Below are positions 55,324 through 64,000 of a stretch of 64,000 nt of DNA, piece after piece (the first letter of the stretch is position 1; the number at the start of each line of letters is the position of its first letter). Source of the DNA: Clostridium sp. C2-6-12 (lineage in GTDB: Bacteria; Bacillota; Clostridia; Clostridiales; Clostridiaceae). The notes beneath the pieces are model-generated. The model saw only the letters and a list, made by a program, of their open reading frames with translations, did not search any database and was not told where the DNA came from. The stretch lies in assembly GCF_009928485.1 (NCBI RefSeq), contig NZ_JAABNP010000021.1:1-64000 (forward strand), in the 5' to 3' direction. The position numbers were made by a program, and so were the translations under genes.

Positions 55324-56823
55324 ATGAGAAAAAAAAGATTTTTATTAATCACATTACTGCTATTTGCCTTATTTCTATCATGCAGCTATGTAAAAAATGA
55401 AAATATTAGTATAAAAAATGAAACAACGACAGAATTAAAAATGTGTTTTATTACATTTTCATCTATACCTAAAGACTTGGATTTAGTTAATGCTGAAATA
55501 AATAAAATAACAAAGGCAAAGATTAATGCAACAGTAAAAATTGAACCTATAATTTCCTCAGAATATTCTCAACAGATAAACTTAAAACTTAATAGCAATG
55601 AAAATTTAGATATGTTTGTAACAGGAACTTTATCAGGAATATTTGATTATCCAATCCTTGCTTCAAAGGGAAAGCTTTATCCTTTGGATGACTTAATAAG
55701 AAGTAAGGGAGAAGGTATTAATTTAGCTTTGGGAGAAGAATATTTAAATTCAAGTAAGATTCATGGAAAGATCTATGGAGTACCTACAGTTAAAGATATG
55801 ACTTCAGGACATGGAGTAAAAATAAAAAAAGAATTATTAGATAAATATAAAATTGATATTGGAAAAATAAAAAATATTGAAGATTTCGAAGAGTTTATGA
55901 AGATTATTCATAAAAATGAGCCAAATCAATATTTGGGAGTAATGGGTGGAACATCAATAGTTGATTCTTTTGGAGTAGCGGCCTTTGGGGATAAATTAGT
56001 TGACGGATATGGCGTTCTTATGAATTCAGATCAATTAAAAGTAATAGATTACTATGAAACTCCAGAATATGCAGAGATTTTAAAGAAAATAAGAAAATGG
56101 TACACTTTAGGATATATCTATCCTGGAATAGTAACTAATAAAGAAAATGACATATTGCTTATGAAAGAAAATAAGCTGTATGGATCTACTGCATATCTAA
56201 ATCCGTTATCTAAATATTTGGAAACAAAAGCTCTAACATCGCCTGTTGAAATTGTTACAATATATCCAGCTATTAAGAGTACAGCAACTATAACAAATTT
56301 TATGTGGGCAATTCCTAGTTATTCTAAAAATACAGAAAAAGCTATGGAATTCCTAAATCTAATGTATACAGATAAAGATATAATTAATTTACTTGGTTAT
56401 GGGATTGAAGGAATGCACTACAAAAAAGTTGCAGATTCAGAGGAAATTATAGATATGATATCAGATAAGCCTTTTGAACAAAATGGATACAATTTAAATC
56501 AAGAGTATATGTTTGGAAATGAATTTATATCTAATATATGGAATGGAAATCCTCCGGATATTTGGAAACAGATTGATAACTTTAATAGGAATTCTGTAAA
56601 ATCTAAAGCTATGGGATTTGTATTTGATGCAAAACCAGTTGTGGCTGAGTATATGGAAGTGTCTAGAATCGTTTCAGAGTATAAACCTGCTTTAGAAAAT
56701 GGAGCAGTAGATCCAGAGAAAGTATTACCTGAGTTTATAGGAAAGCTTAAAGCAGCTGGGATTGATAAAATAGTTTCGGAAAAACAAAAACAGCTTGATG
56801 AATGGGCAAAAAATAGTAAATAA
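55324..56823 (+). CDS. Extracellular solute-binding lipoprotein (sugar-type)
   Basis: 499 aa from ATG 55324 (AGGAGG 6 nt upstream; a TTG in frame 57 bp earlier has no site). Signal peptide with lipobox FLSC, Cys20 being lipidated. The rest is a type-1 solute-binding fold like LplA-type proteins that bind oligosaccharides for ABC importers. No permease or ATPase gene follows. A YesM/YesN two-component pair does, beginning 24 bp later. It may serve as the ligand-presenting partner of that kinase. Confidence 0.88.
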   Translation: MRKKRFLLITLLLFALFLSCSYVKNENISIKNETTTELKMCFITFSSIPKDLDLVNAEINKITKAKINATVKIEPIISSEYSQQINLKLNSNENLDMFVTGTLSGIFDYPILASKGKLYPLDDLIRSKGEGINLALGEEYLNSSKIHGKIYGVPTVKDMTSGHGVKIKKELLDKYKIDIGKIKNIEDFEEFMKIIHKNEPNQYLGVMGGTSIVDSFGVAAFGDKLVDGYGVLMNSDQLKVIDYYETPEYAEILKKIRKWYTLGYIYPGIVTNKENDILLMKENKLYGSTAYLNPLSKYLETKALTSPVEIVTIYPAIKSTATITNFMWAIPSYSKNTEKAMEFLNLMYTDKDIINLLGYGIEGMHYKKVADSEEIIDMISDKPFEQNGYNLNQEYMFGNEFISNIWNGNPPDIWKQIDNFNRNSVKSKAMGFVFDAKPVVAEYMEVSRIVSEYKPALENGAVDPEKVLPEFIGKLKAAGIDKIVSEKQKQLDEWAKNSK

Positions 56824-56846
56824 AATTTAATAGCAGGTGAAGTAGT

Positions 56847-58571
56847 ATGGCTGTAAAAGTAAATAGAGTAATATATAATTCTTTAATTTTTAAACTCATA
56901 TTAGGAACTTTAATCTTAACAATTCCAATGGTTTTTTTTCTGATATTTGATAATTATTATGCAATAAAAACTTTACACAATAAGGTAGCAGAATATAATA
57001 GCAATACAGTTAATTTATATATGAATCAAATTGATTCTGATTTGAATAATATTGATAGTTATATTTTAAACGTCATCACCTTTAATGCAGATGTATTAAA
57101 CTTAAATAGTGCTGATGAAAATTTAAGAGTATTATCAAAGATAAAATTTCAAAATGAACTTACAAATGCAAGATCTTTATATAAAATGGCAGATGTCTTT
57201 TTTGTTTATTCTAAGTCTAGCGGAGATCATTTTAATTCTCACAGCAGTAGAATAAGTTATAATGAAACTTTAAATATATCGGATTTTATTTCTAAAGCAG
57301 CTAAGGATAATGTGGATTATAATTCCATGGGATGGATGCCTATATCTATTGGATCGTCTAATTACATTTATAGAATCATATCTGTAGATAATATGTATTT
57401 AGGTACTTGGATAAAAGTAGAAACTTTAATGAGTCCTTTGATAAAAATAAATTTACAAAGGGAAGGAAGTATTTTATTTGTAACTTCAGATGGTAAGCCA
57501 ATGATAAACCAAGAATTCATTAAGAATAATCATATTAATTTGACAGGTGATTTGAGTCATTATTATTTTTCGGGGGAAGAAAACAGCCATATGGTTATAG
57601 GTAAACCATCGGAAGTAGGTAAATTTAGTTTAATTGCAGTAACAAATGAAAAGAATATGCTTCAAGGTCTTGATTTAATTCAAACAATAATATTTTTTAT
57701 AGCAATAATCTCACTTGTTTCAATACCAGTTACTTTGTATATTTTATACAGGTGGATATTTAAACCAGTTAAAAAGTTAGAATATGCGATTAACATGATT
57801 GAAAATGGAAATTTAGATTACCGTATAGAAAATCACAAGTTTTCAAATGAATTTCTTGTTGTAAATAAGGCATTTAATAATATGGTTTCTCAAATAAAGC
57901 AGTTAAAAATTGAGGTATATGAGGAACAGATACAAAAACAGAAATCTGAACTTGAATACCTTCAAATGCAGATAAGACCGCATTTTTATATAAATGCTCT
58001 TAATAATATATATAGTATGGCTCAAATGAAAGAGTTTCAATTAATTCAAGATATGGTGTTATATTTGTCTGATTATTTGAGGTATTTATTTAGAAGCAGT
58101 TTTCTATTAGTATCTCTTGAAAGTGAGTTAAAGCATGTGAAAAATTATTTACAGATAGAAAAGATTCATTCGGGAGAAACTTTAGTTTGTAATATAGATG
58201 CAGAAGAACATTTAATGATGCTAAAAATACCTCCATTAGTGTTGCAAACTTTTGTTGAAAATATAATTAAGCATGGAATGAAGCCATTTGGTGTAATTAC
58301 TGTAATGATTAAGATATCTTTAATCAAAAATCAGGATGAAGAATATGCACATATAAAAATTCAAGATAATGGGGCTGGATTTTCTGAGGCGGCTTTAAAT
58401 CAAATAAATAACTCTATTAATAATAATACAGGAGAAAAAATTGGTATATGGAATGTGAAGCAAAGGCTGAATCTTATATATGGAGAAAGGTGCCAAATAA
58501 TAGCAAGTAATAATGACAATATGGGGGCTTGTATTGATATTTATATACCAGTAGAAAAAGAGGTGAAATAA
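56847..58571 (+). CDS. YesM-type sensor histidine kinase
   Basis: 574 aa. TM1 about 14-36, outer sensor domain (37-278) and TM2 about 280-302. HAMP about 303-356, His-kinase domain with phosphoacceptor His379 (QIRPHFYINALNNIYS) and ATPase domain with ENIIKHG and IGIWNVKQRL. The family senses carbohydrates or partner binding proteins. It lies between the solute-binding protein and its cognate regulator gene (gap 2 bp). Confidence 0.92.
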   Translation: MAVKVNRVIYNSLIFKLILGTLILTIPMVFFLIFDNYYAIKTLHNKVAEYNSNTVNLYMNQIDSDLNNIDSYILNVITFNADVLNLNSADENLRVLSKIKFQNELTNARSLYKMADVFFVYSKSSGDHFNSHSSRISYNETLNISDFISKAAKDNVDYNSMGWMPISIGSSNYIYRIISVDNMYLGTWIKVETLMSPLIKINLQREGSILFVTSDGKPMINQEFIKNNHINLTGDLSHYYFSGEENSHMVIGKPSEVGKFSLIAVTNEKNMLQGLDLIQTIIFFIAIISLVSIPVTLYILYRWIFKPVKKLEYAINMIENGNLDYRIENHKFSNEFLVVNKAFNNMVSQIKQLKIEVYEEQIQKQKSELEYLQMQIRPHFYINALNNIYSMAQMKEFQLIQDMVLYLSDYLRYLFRSSFLLVSLESELKHVKNYLQIEKIHSGETLVCNIDAEEHLMMLKIPPLVLQTFVENIIKHGMKPFGVITVMIKISLIKNQDEEYAHIKIQDNGAGFSEAALNQINNSINNNTGEKIGIWNVKQRLNLIYGERCQIIASNNDNMGACIDIYIPVEKEVK

Positions 58572-58573
58572 GC

Positions 58574-60169
58574 ATGAACATAATTATTGTAGATGATTCA
58601 ATACAAACAGTAAAAGCTATAAATGCTTCAATTGAATGGGAAAAGCTTGGAATAACAAAAGTTTATACTGCATATAACATATCTCAGGCTAAAGAAATCG
58701 TAGAAAATAATGATATACAGATTATCATTTGTGATATTGAGATGCCTCATGGAAGTGGATTAGAACTAATTGAATGGGTAAAAGTAAATTCCCCCCAAAC
58801 AGAAAATATTTTATTAACCTGCCATGCAGAATTTGAGTATGCTAAACGAGCAATTGAACTTGGAAGCTTTGATTATTTAGTAAAGCCAATACCTTTTAAA
58901 GAATTAGAAAATAAGATTTCACAATTGATATCTAAGATTCAAGCAAGTAGCAAATTAAAAAAGCATAGTGAATATTGGAACAATAGCCAAAAGCAAATTG
59001 AAGGATTTTTTTGGTATGAACTTATAACAGGAAAAATAACAGGTGATTGTGAAGAAATTGAAGCATACGCAAAGAAGAAAAATGTTAGTTATAATAAAGA
59101 AATTAAATATCTTTTAATCTTGCTTACTAAGAAGCGTGTAATTAGTAGATTGGAGGAATGGAATGAAAACTCTTTATCGTTTGCTCTGGAGAATATTGCT
59201 AAAGAGATAATATTAAACGAAATACCTTCAAGTAATATGACAGTATGGGAAGAGGAAATAATAATAATTGTACCAGAAATAGATAATAAAGAAACTAATT
59301 TAGAAAATATCAAGAAAAGCTGTATTAATTATATTATTGAGTGTAACAAATATTTAGGGTGCAGCATGACAAGTTATATAGGAAGATATGTAAGTGGTCA
59401 GGATTTAGCAGAAGAATTCACTGAACTTCAAAGTTTAGACAAAAATAATGTATCATTTATAAGCAAGGTAATTGACTTAAATAACAGTAAATTAAATGAA
59501 GATAAAGAAAAAGAAATCTTATTACCTAATATTAGTGAATGGTCTTTGATGCTTTATAATGGTGAAAGTGAAAATGCAGTGAAAGAAGTAAAAAAGTATA
59601 TTGATGAACTTGTAAAAGCTGAAAGGATTAACAGAAGAATGCTGAATAATCTTCATCAGGATATTTTACAAATGCTGTATTCTTTTTTAGAGCAAAAAGG
59701 GATACAGGCACATCAGCTTTTTGATGATGAAGAATCTGAAGTCTTATATGTTAAGGCAACAAAGTCAATAGATGGAATGATAAAATGGGTAACTTATGTT
59801 TTTAATAAATCTGTCAGTTATGTTGAAGAAGTTACTAAATCACAAACAGTAATTGAAAAGGTAAAAACATATATTAAAGAGAATTATAATAAAGATATTT
59901 CAAGAGAGGATATTGCCAATCATGTTTTTTTAAATCCAGATTATTTATCAAGAATTTTTAAGAAGGCTACAGGATTATCTTTAACTGAATATCTTACAGA
60001 GCAGAGAATAGAAAAATCAATGCAACTTCTTACAACAACTAATACTCAAATTAGCAGCATTGCAGATGAAGTTGGATACAATAATATGAACTATTATTCG
60101 AAAATATTCAAAAAGCTAACAGGAACAACTCCTGTAGAATATAGGAAAAAGAGTCAAAATAGAATTTAA
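58574..60169 (+). CDS. YesN-type AraC-family response regulator
   Basis: 531 aa. Receiver with Asp7-Asp8 and phosphoacceptor Asp54 (ICDIEMPHG). A central region of about 280 residues with no clear motif. The C-terminal AraC HTH pair (about 425-530) ends in TGTTPVEYRK. It would activate sugar-use genes when phosphorylated by the preceding kinase. The box at 55199, 60306 and 63715 is a plausible target. Confidence 0.92.
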   Translation: MNIIIVDDSIQTVKAINASIEWEKLGITKVYTAYNISQAKEIVENNDIQIIICDIEMPHGSGLELIEWVKVNSPQTENILLTCHAEFEYAKRAIELGSFDYLVKPIPFKELENKISQLISKIQASSKLKKHSEYWNNSQKQIEGFFWYELITGKITGDCEEIEAYAKKKNVSYNKEIKYLLILLTKKRVISRLEEWNENSLSFALENIAKEIILNEIPSSNMTVWEEEIIIIVPEIDNKETNLENIKKSCINYIIECNKYLGCSMTSYIGRYVSGQDLAEEFTELQSLDKNNVSFISKVIDLNNSKLNEDKEKEILLPNISEWSLMLYNGESENAVKEVKKYIDELVKAERINRRMLNNLHQDILQMLYSFLEQKGIQAHQLFDDEESEVLYVKATKSIDGMIKWVTYVFNKSVSYVEEVTKSQTVIEKVKTYIKENYNKDISREDIANHVFLNPDYLSRIFKKATGLSLTEYLTEQRIEKSMQLLTTTNTQISSIADEVGYNNMNYYSKIFKKLTGTTPVEYRKKSQNRI

Positions 60170-60170
60170 G

Positions 60171-60215
60171 TAAGGTGGATTTCACGTATTCAAGTATGTG
60201 GAATCCACCTTTATT
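60171..60215 (+). terminator. Terminator of the SBP-kinase-regulator operon
   Basis: AAGGTGGATT.CAC pairs with GTG.AATCCACCTT around a 10-nt loop. Confidence 0.75.
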
Positions 60216-60305
60216 GATGTTGGATAATATAAATTCTTTTTAATCTCATGTGATTTTAATGTTGTAGAGTTCAAAAATGAAAATGTCACAAAAGTTGCAG
60301 TTAAA

Positions 60306-60324
60306 GTCTGATTAGTTAATGAAA
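60306..60324 (+). promoter_or_regulatory. 19-bp shared box, upstream of GPH transporter 3
   Basis: GTCTGATTAGTTAATGAAA, 132 bp before the start codon. Flanking bases on the 5' side (AGTTGCAGTTAAA) also resemble the copy at 63701-63714. Confidence 0.5.
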
Positions 60325-60437
60325 GAAAAAGCAGTAAACATTAAAATGAAATCATAAGGTAAAACCTTTACAAATGGACCCGTATTAAAAACAAAAGATT
60401 ATTTAGTCAAGAAAAGAATAAGTAGGAGGAATTAATA

Positions 60438-61817
60438 ATGCAAAATGTAATCGTTAATCAAGAGGCGGAAACAAGTCAAGGAAAACTTAGTTTTATGACT
60501 AAGTTAAGTTATGGATTAGGTGAATTTGCTTGCAGTGTAGTTTGGAGTTTAGTTTCATCATATCTTTTATTTTTTTATACAGATGTTTTTGGTTTGGCTG
60601 GTGCTGTAATTGCTATACTACTATTAGTAGCAAGAGTATGGGATTGTTTTGTAGATCCAATGTTAGGATTAATTATGGAACGTACTAAAAGTAGATTTGG
60701 ACGTTTTAGGCCATATATTTTATTTGGATCAATATCACTTGGATTATTTAATATATTAACTTTCTATACTCCACAATTTAGTGGAACAGGAAAAGCAGTA
60801 TATGCATGTGTTACTTATTTATTACTTGGTACATTTCACTCAGTTGTTAACGTTCCATATGGTGCTTTGGCTACAGTTATGACAAGAGATACTAATGAAA
60901 GAACTAATTTAAATGCTTTTAGAGGAGTATTTGGACAAGTAGCTGGTATTGTTACTGGGGCTACAGTAATGCCTTTAATAACAATTTTAGGCAAAGGAAA
61001 TAATCAAAATGGATATTTTTATGCTGCAATAGTATTATCAGTAATTTCAATGCCAATGCTTTTCTTAACTTTTAAAAACTGTAAAGAAGTTATTGAACCT
61101 ATGAAAGAAGAAAGACCAAGTGTTAAAGAATCATTATTGGCAGTTGTTAAGAACAAACAGCTATTACTTGTATTATCATGTTTAGCTATATCTTTATTTG
61201 CTGTATTTGGAAGAATAGGAGTTGTAATGTATTACGCAATATATGTTTTAGGACGTCCTGATTTAATTGCAGTTATGTTTACAACCTTGTCTATAGCAGG
61301 AGTTTGTGGGGCATTTGTACTTCCATTCATTGCAAAGTTCTTTGAAAAGAAAACAGTTTTAGGTCTTGGAAATGTATTATCAGGAATTTCATTTATTGCA
61401 TTATTCTTTACACCAGCTTCAAATATTACAGTAATAATTGGTCTTACATTTGTTGGATGCTTATCAATAGGATTTTCATCAATGATGTTTAGTATGGTAG
61501 GTGACTGCATTGATGATTATCAAGTAAAGAGTGGACTTAGATCAGACGGTGCTATTTATTCATTCACAAGTTTAACAACTAAAATTGTAAATGCTATAGT
61601 AGGATCTTTAAGTGTAGCTGTTTTAGGATTGATAGGTTATGTAGCTAATGCACAGCAAACTCCAGAGACAATTAAAGGGTTAAATATGTTAGTAAATTTG
61701 GTACCAGGTGTAATATATTTAGTTGCATTAATACCATTATTCTTTTATACATTATCAAAAGCCAAAGCTACAGAAAATACAAACATATTAATTGAAAGAC
61801 AAAAAGCTTCAAATTAA
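60438..61817 (+). CDS. GPH-family glycoside symporter, module copy 2
   Basis: 459 aa, full length and very close in sequence to the transporters at 30708 and 37322. The charged loop TRDTNERTNLNAFRG (about 145-160), absent from the 30708 copy, is intact. GTAGGAGG precedes the ATG. It is followed by a GH43 gene and a large hydrolase gene in the same order as at 37322-43219. Import of xylo-oligosaccharides or related glycosides with H+ or Na+ is likely. Confidence 0.92.
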   Translation: MQNVIVNQEAETSQGKLSFMTKLSYGLGEFACSVVWSLVSSYLLFFYTDVFGLAGAVIAILLLVARVWDCFVDPMLGLIMERTKSRFGRFRPYILFGSISLGLFNILTFYTPQFSGTGKAVYACVTYLLLGTFHSVVNVPYGALATVMTRDTNERTNLNAFRGVFGQVAGIVTGATVMPLITILGKGNNQNGYFYAAIVLSVISMPMLFLTFKNCKEVIEPMKEERPSVKESLLAVVKNKQLLLVLSCLAISLFAVFGRIGVVMYYAIYVLGRPDLIAVMFTTLSIAGVCGAFVLPFIAKFFEKKTVLGLGNVLSGISFIALFFTPASNITVIIGLTFVGCLSIGFSSMMFSMVGDCIDDYQVKSGLRSDGAIYSFTSLTTKIVNAIVGSLSVAVLGLIGYVANAQQTPETIKGLNMLVNLVPGVIYLVALIPLFFYTLSKAKATENTNILIERQKASN

Positions 61818-61835
61818 TAATTAAGCTCATACATT

Positions 61836-61882
61836 AAATTTTGGAGGAATTATTGGTGGGTATACTAGTATTCCTCTAAAAT
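61836..61882 (+). terminator. Terminator-like hairpin between GPH and GH43
   Basis: AAATTTTGGAGGAAT pairs with ATTCCTCTAAAATTT, then TCTG. The strong pairing probably reduces transcription into GH43. Confidence 0.6.
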
Positions 61883-61926
61883 TTTCTGATTTTGTACAAT
61901 TAGAAAAGAGAAAGGATTGAAAGTAT

Positions 61927-63564
61927 ATGACAGAAAGAAAAATAAAAAATCCTATTATACCAGGATTTTATCCAGATCCATCAATTTGTAGAGTAGGAGA
62001 TGATTTTTATTTAATATGTTCCAGTTTCGAAATGTATCCTGGAATACCAATTTTTCATAGTAAGGATTTAGCGAACTGGGAGCAGATAGGAAATGCTTTG
62101 ACTAAAGATAATGGCTTTCATGTGGAATTTAATTCAATGGTTGGTGGTGTTATGGCGCCTACAATTCGTTATAATAACGGCACATTTTATATAATAAATG
62201 CAAACTTTTGTGATAAGGGTAATTTTATTATTACAGCAAAAGATCCAAAGGGTCCATGGTCAGAACCACATTGGTTAACAGATGTTCTAGGGATTGATGC
62301 TTCCTTTTTCTTTGATAATGATGGAAAAGCTTGCGTTATGGGTACAGGAGATGTATGGGATAATGGTGCTGGTGTAAAGGAAAGAGGAATCTGGCTTGCT
62401 CCATATGATATGGAAAACTTTAAATTAGCAGGAGAGCCAGTAACGATTTTTAATAGTGCACTAAGAGGAGGCTCTGCACCAGAAGCTCCACATATTTATC
62501 ATATTGGAGATTACTATTATCTAATGATCGCTGAGGGGGGAACTGAGCATTATCACGCAGTAATGGTAGCAAGAAGTAAGGAGTTATTTGGATGGTATGA
62601 AGGATGCCCAGCAAATCCTGTAATGACTCATAGACATTTTGGATTTAAATCTCCAATTATAAACGTAGGACATGCAGATTTTGTTGAAACACAAAATGGA
62701 GAATGGTATGCTGTAATGCTTGCTTCTAGACTGATTGATGATGAATATAAGAATTTAGGAAGAGAAACTTTTATTTGCCCGGTAGTGTGGGAGAGAGAAT
62801 GGCCTATATTCAGTCCAGGAACAGGAAAATTAGAATGGGAATATCCAGCAGCTTCTCTGCCATGGACAGAATTTGAAAAAAGTGAAAAAGACTTGGAAGA
62901 TTTTGATGAGGAAAGTGAACTTGGAATGACATGGGTATTACTTGGAACTCCATATGAGCAATTTTACAAGATATCTAACTCAAAACTATCTTTAAAATGC
63001 CTAAAAGAAAATATGACACCAGTAATCAAACCTCTTTCATTTAATCCTGAAATATGTAAAGACCGAATTATTAGTTTTGTAGGAAAGAGACAAATTTATA
63101 TTGATTTTTCAGTATTTACAAAGATGAGTTTTATTCCACAAGAAGGAGAGGCGGCAGGCTTGGTTATAATGCAGGCTATGCATCATCAGCTACGTTTAGA
63201 ACGTACTTGTGAAAATGGGCAGCAGCTTTTAAAATTAATAATTTCTACAACAGATTATGATAGACCACCATATATCCCAGACTTTACATATGAGCACAAG
63301 GAAGAAATAATTGCATGTGTACCATGTGATGATATTGAACTTATTCTAGGGTTTAATGCAAATCATGAAAATTATGATTTTGTATACGGAACTGACTTAG
63401 AAAACCTGAAATGCCTTGCAGAAAACGTGGATTGTGGAAGAATTAATCCAGAAAAAGTTGGCTGTATGGCGGGCACATTAATTGGTATGTTTGCTACAGC
63501 AAATGGTAAAGAAAGTGATAATGATGCAGAATTTGATTGGTTTGAAATGAAAAAGGCAAAATAA
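61927..63564 (+). CDS. GH43 beta-xylosidase/arabinofuranosidase, copy 2
   Basis: 545 aa, same length as copy 1 at 38850 and clearly a recent duplicate. The first 90 bp and the ribosome-binding region are nearly identical, while the C-terminal third has diverged more. Catalytic Asp17 (FYPDPSI), Asp in GIDASFFFDNDG and Glu in APEAPHIY are all kept. Small differences near the active site (for example FNSMVGGV against ANSMFCGV) could alter substrate choice. Cytoplasmic. Confidence 0.92.
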   Translation: MTERKIKNPIIPGFYPDPSICRVGDDFYLICSSFEMYPGIPIFHSKDLANWEQIGNALTKDNGFHVEFNSMVGGVMAPTIRYNNGTFYIINANFCDKGNFIITAKDPKGPWSEPHWLTDVLGIDASFFFDNDGKACVMGTGDVWDNGAGVKERGIWLAPYDMENFKLAGEPVTIFNSALRGGSAPEAPHIYHIGDYYYLMIAEGGTEHYHAVMVARSKELFGWYEGCPANPVMTHRHFGFKSPIINVGHADFVETQNGEWYAVMLASRLIDDEYKNLGRETFICPVVWEREWPIFSPGTGKLEWEYPAASLPWTEFEKSEKDLEDFDEESELGMTWVLLGTPYEQFYKISNSKLSLKCLKENMTPVIKPLSFNPEICKDRIISFVGKRQIYIDFSVFTKMSFIPQEGEAAGLVIMQAMHHQLRLERTCENGQQLLKLIISTTDYDRPPYIPDFTYEHKEEIIACVPCDDIELILGFNANHENYDFVYGTDLENLKCLAENVDCGRINPEKVGCMAGTLIGMFATANGKESDNDAEFDWFEMKKAK

Positions 63565-63637
63565 GATTATTTATAAATAAAGTATAAAATAGTAAATTTA
63601 AATGACTAATTAATATAGCGAAAAATATATATTAGTA

Positions 63638-63686
63638 AAGCGTATCTTAAAATGTATATAAACAATTTTGGGATACGCTATTTTTA
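63638..63686 (+). terminator. Terminator after GH43 copy 2
   Basis: AGCGTATC (63639-63646) pairs with GATACGCT (63672-63679), extended by AAAAT and ATTTT inside, followed by TTTTT. Confidence 0.75.
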
Positions 63687-63714
63687 TTTAATAGTCGTAA
63701 AAGTTATGATTAAT

Positions 63715-63733
63715 GTCTGATTAATTAATGAAA
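63715..63733 (+). promoter_or_regulatory. 19-bp shared box, upstream of the partial large hydrolase gene
   Basis: GTCTGATTAATTAATGAAA, 157 bp before the start codon. It is one base different from the copy at 60306. Confidence 0.5.
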
Positions 63734-63871
63734 ACGGTGTTTTGAAGTATTACAATTAAATTGAAAAATAAAATAGTAAGTTTGTTTATATAGATATTGT
63801 TTTGTAACTATAAACATAAAGTAAGTTTTTATAAGAATTTCACATTTAACTATATATTATGGAGGTCGATT

Positions 63872-64000
63872 ATGAAAAAGACAATTGAAGAATTAAAAAG
63901 CGGAAAAAGCGATAATTATATTCTACCTTTTTTATGGATGCGTGGAGAAGAAGAACATGTGATTCGTGAAGAAATGGAGAAAATATATGAAAGTGGTATT
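63872..64000 (+). CDS. Large GH106-like hydrolase, copy 2, cut by the window end
   Basis: The first 43 codons are present, with GGAGG 9 nt before the ATG. The start (ILPFLWMRGEEEHVIREE) matches the protein at 40541 almost residue for residue (TIEELKS against IIEELKS). It is therefore the third member of the duplicated GPH-GH43-hydrolase module. Nothing can be said about its integrity beyond position 64000. Confidence 0.85.
   Translation, partial: MKKTIEELKSGKSDNYILPFLWMRGEEEHVIREEMEKIYESGI

Overview
The window is low-GC, AT-rich DNA with strong AGGAGG-type ribosome binding sites, frequent TTG/GTG starts, a possible Spo0A box pair, choline-binding-like cell-wall repeats and FliB/ClpP/PrsA-type proteins. 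This fits a spore-forming, saccharolytic Clostridium sensu stricto chromosome (solventogenic group likely). That assignment is inferred from gene content and base composition; no marker gene fixes the species.

Layout. (1) 1-14.5 kb is housekeeping and accessory DNA: an rRNA methyltransferase, signal peptidase I, an amidase with cell-wall repeats, small unknown proteins, a membrane protein resembling Pyr4/PaxB-type terpene cyclases, a TIM-barrel glycosidase-like protein, a GyrI-like gene broken by an in-frame stop, two GNATs, a ClpP translationally coupled to an AraC-type gene, an HD protein, a FliB-like protein, a PrsA-like foldase with cell-wall repeats and a histidine phosphatase. Two related small-RNA candidates (about 2.2 kb and 5.6 kb) share a promoter region carrying an exact Spo0A box. 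(2) 14.8-24 kb: a one-component regulator fusing AraC to a GH39-like domain, a MarR regulator with a large palindromic operator-promoter, a beta-glucoside PTS/GH1/monooxygenase-like operon, and an orphan cellobiose-type EIIC with ChbG. (3) 24.4-44.3 kb is a plant-glycan and glycoside block: a second AraC-GH39, GH3, an esterase, a GPH transporter with an internal deletion, then a five-gene operon of oxidoreductases, a DUF6379-type small subunit and TIM-barrel proteins that looks like a C-glycoside (3-keto-glycoside) deglycosidase pathway, followed by GPH transporter, GH43, a large GH106-like hydrolase and a ROK kinase. (4) 44.4-51.3 kb: chemoreceptor, Fe-S flavoprotein-like reductase, and a serine carboxypeptidase with an OmpR-type two-component system that looks imported. 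(5) 51.7-64 kb: TetR, a third AraC-GH39, a solute-binding lipoprotein with a YesM/YesN-type two-component system but no permease, and a second copy of the GPH-GH43-large hydrolase module running off the window end.

How it fits together (inference). Xylose/arabinose-containing oligosaccharides and plant glycosides enter through GPH symporters or PTS permeases. GH43, GH3, GH1, the esterase and the GH106-like enzyme lack signal peptides and so work in the cytoplasm. The Gfo/Idh-DUF6379-TIM operon would handle linkages that hydrolases cannot cut. Control appears layered: three AraC-GH39 proteins, MarR, TetR and a two-component system. Two sets of repeated promoter boxes tie individual operons together.
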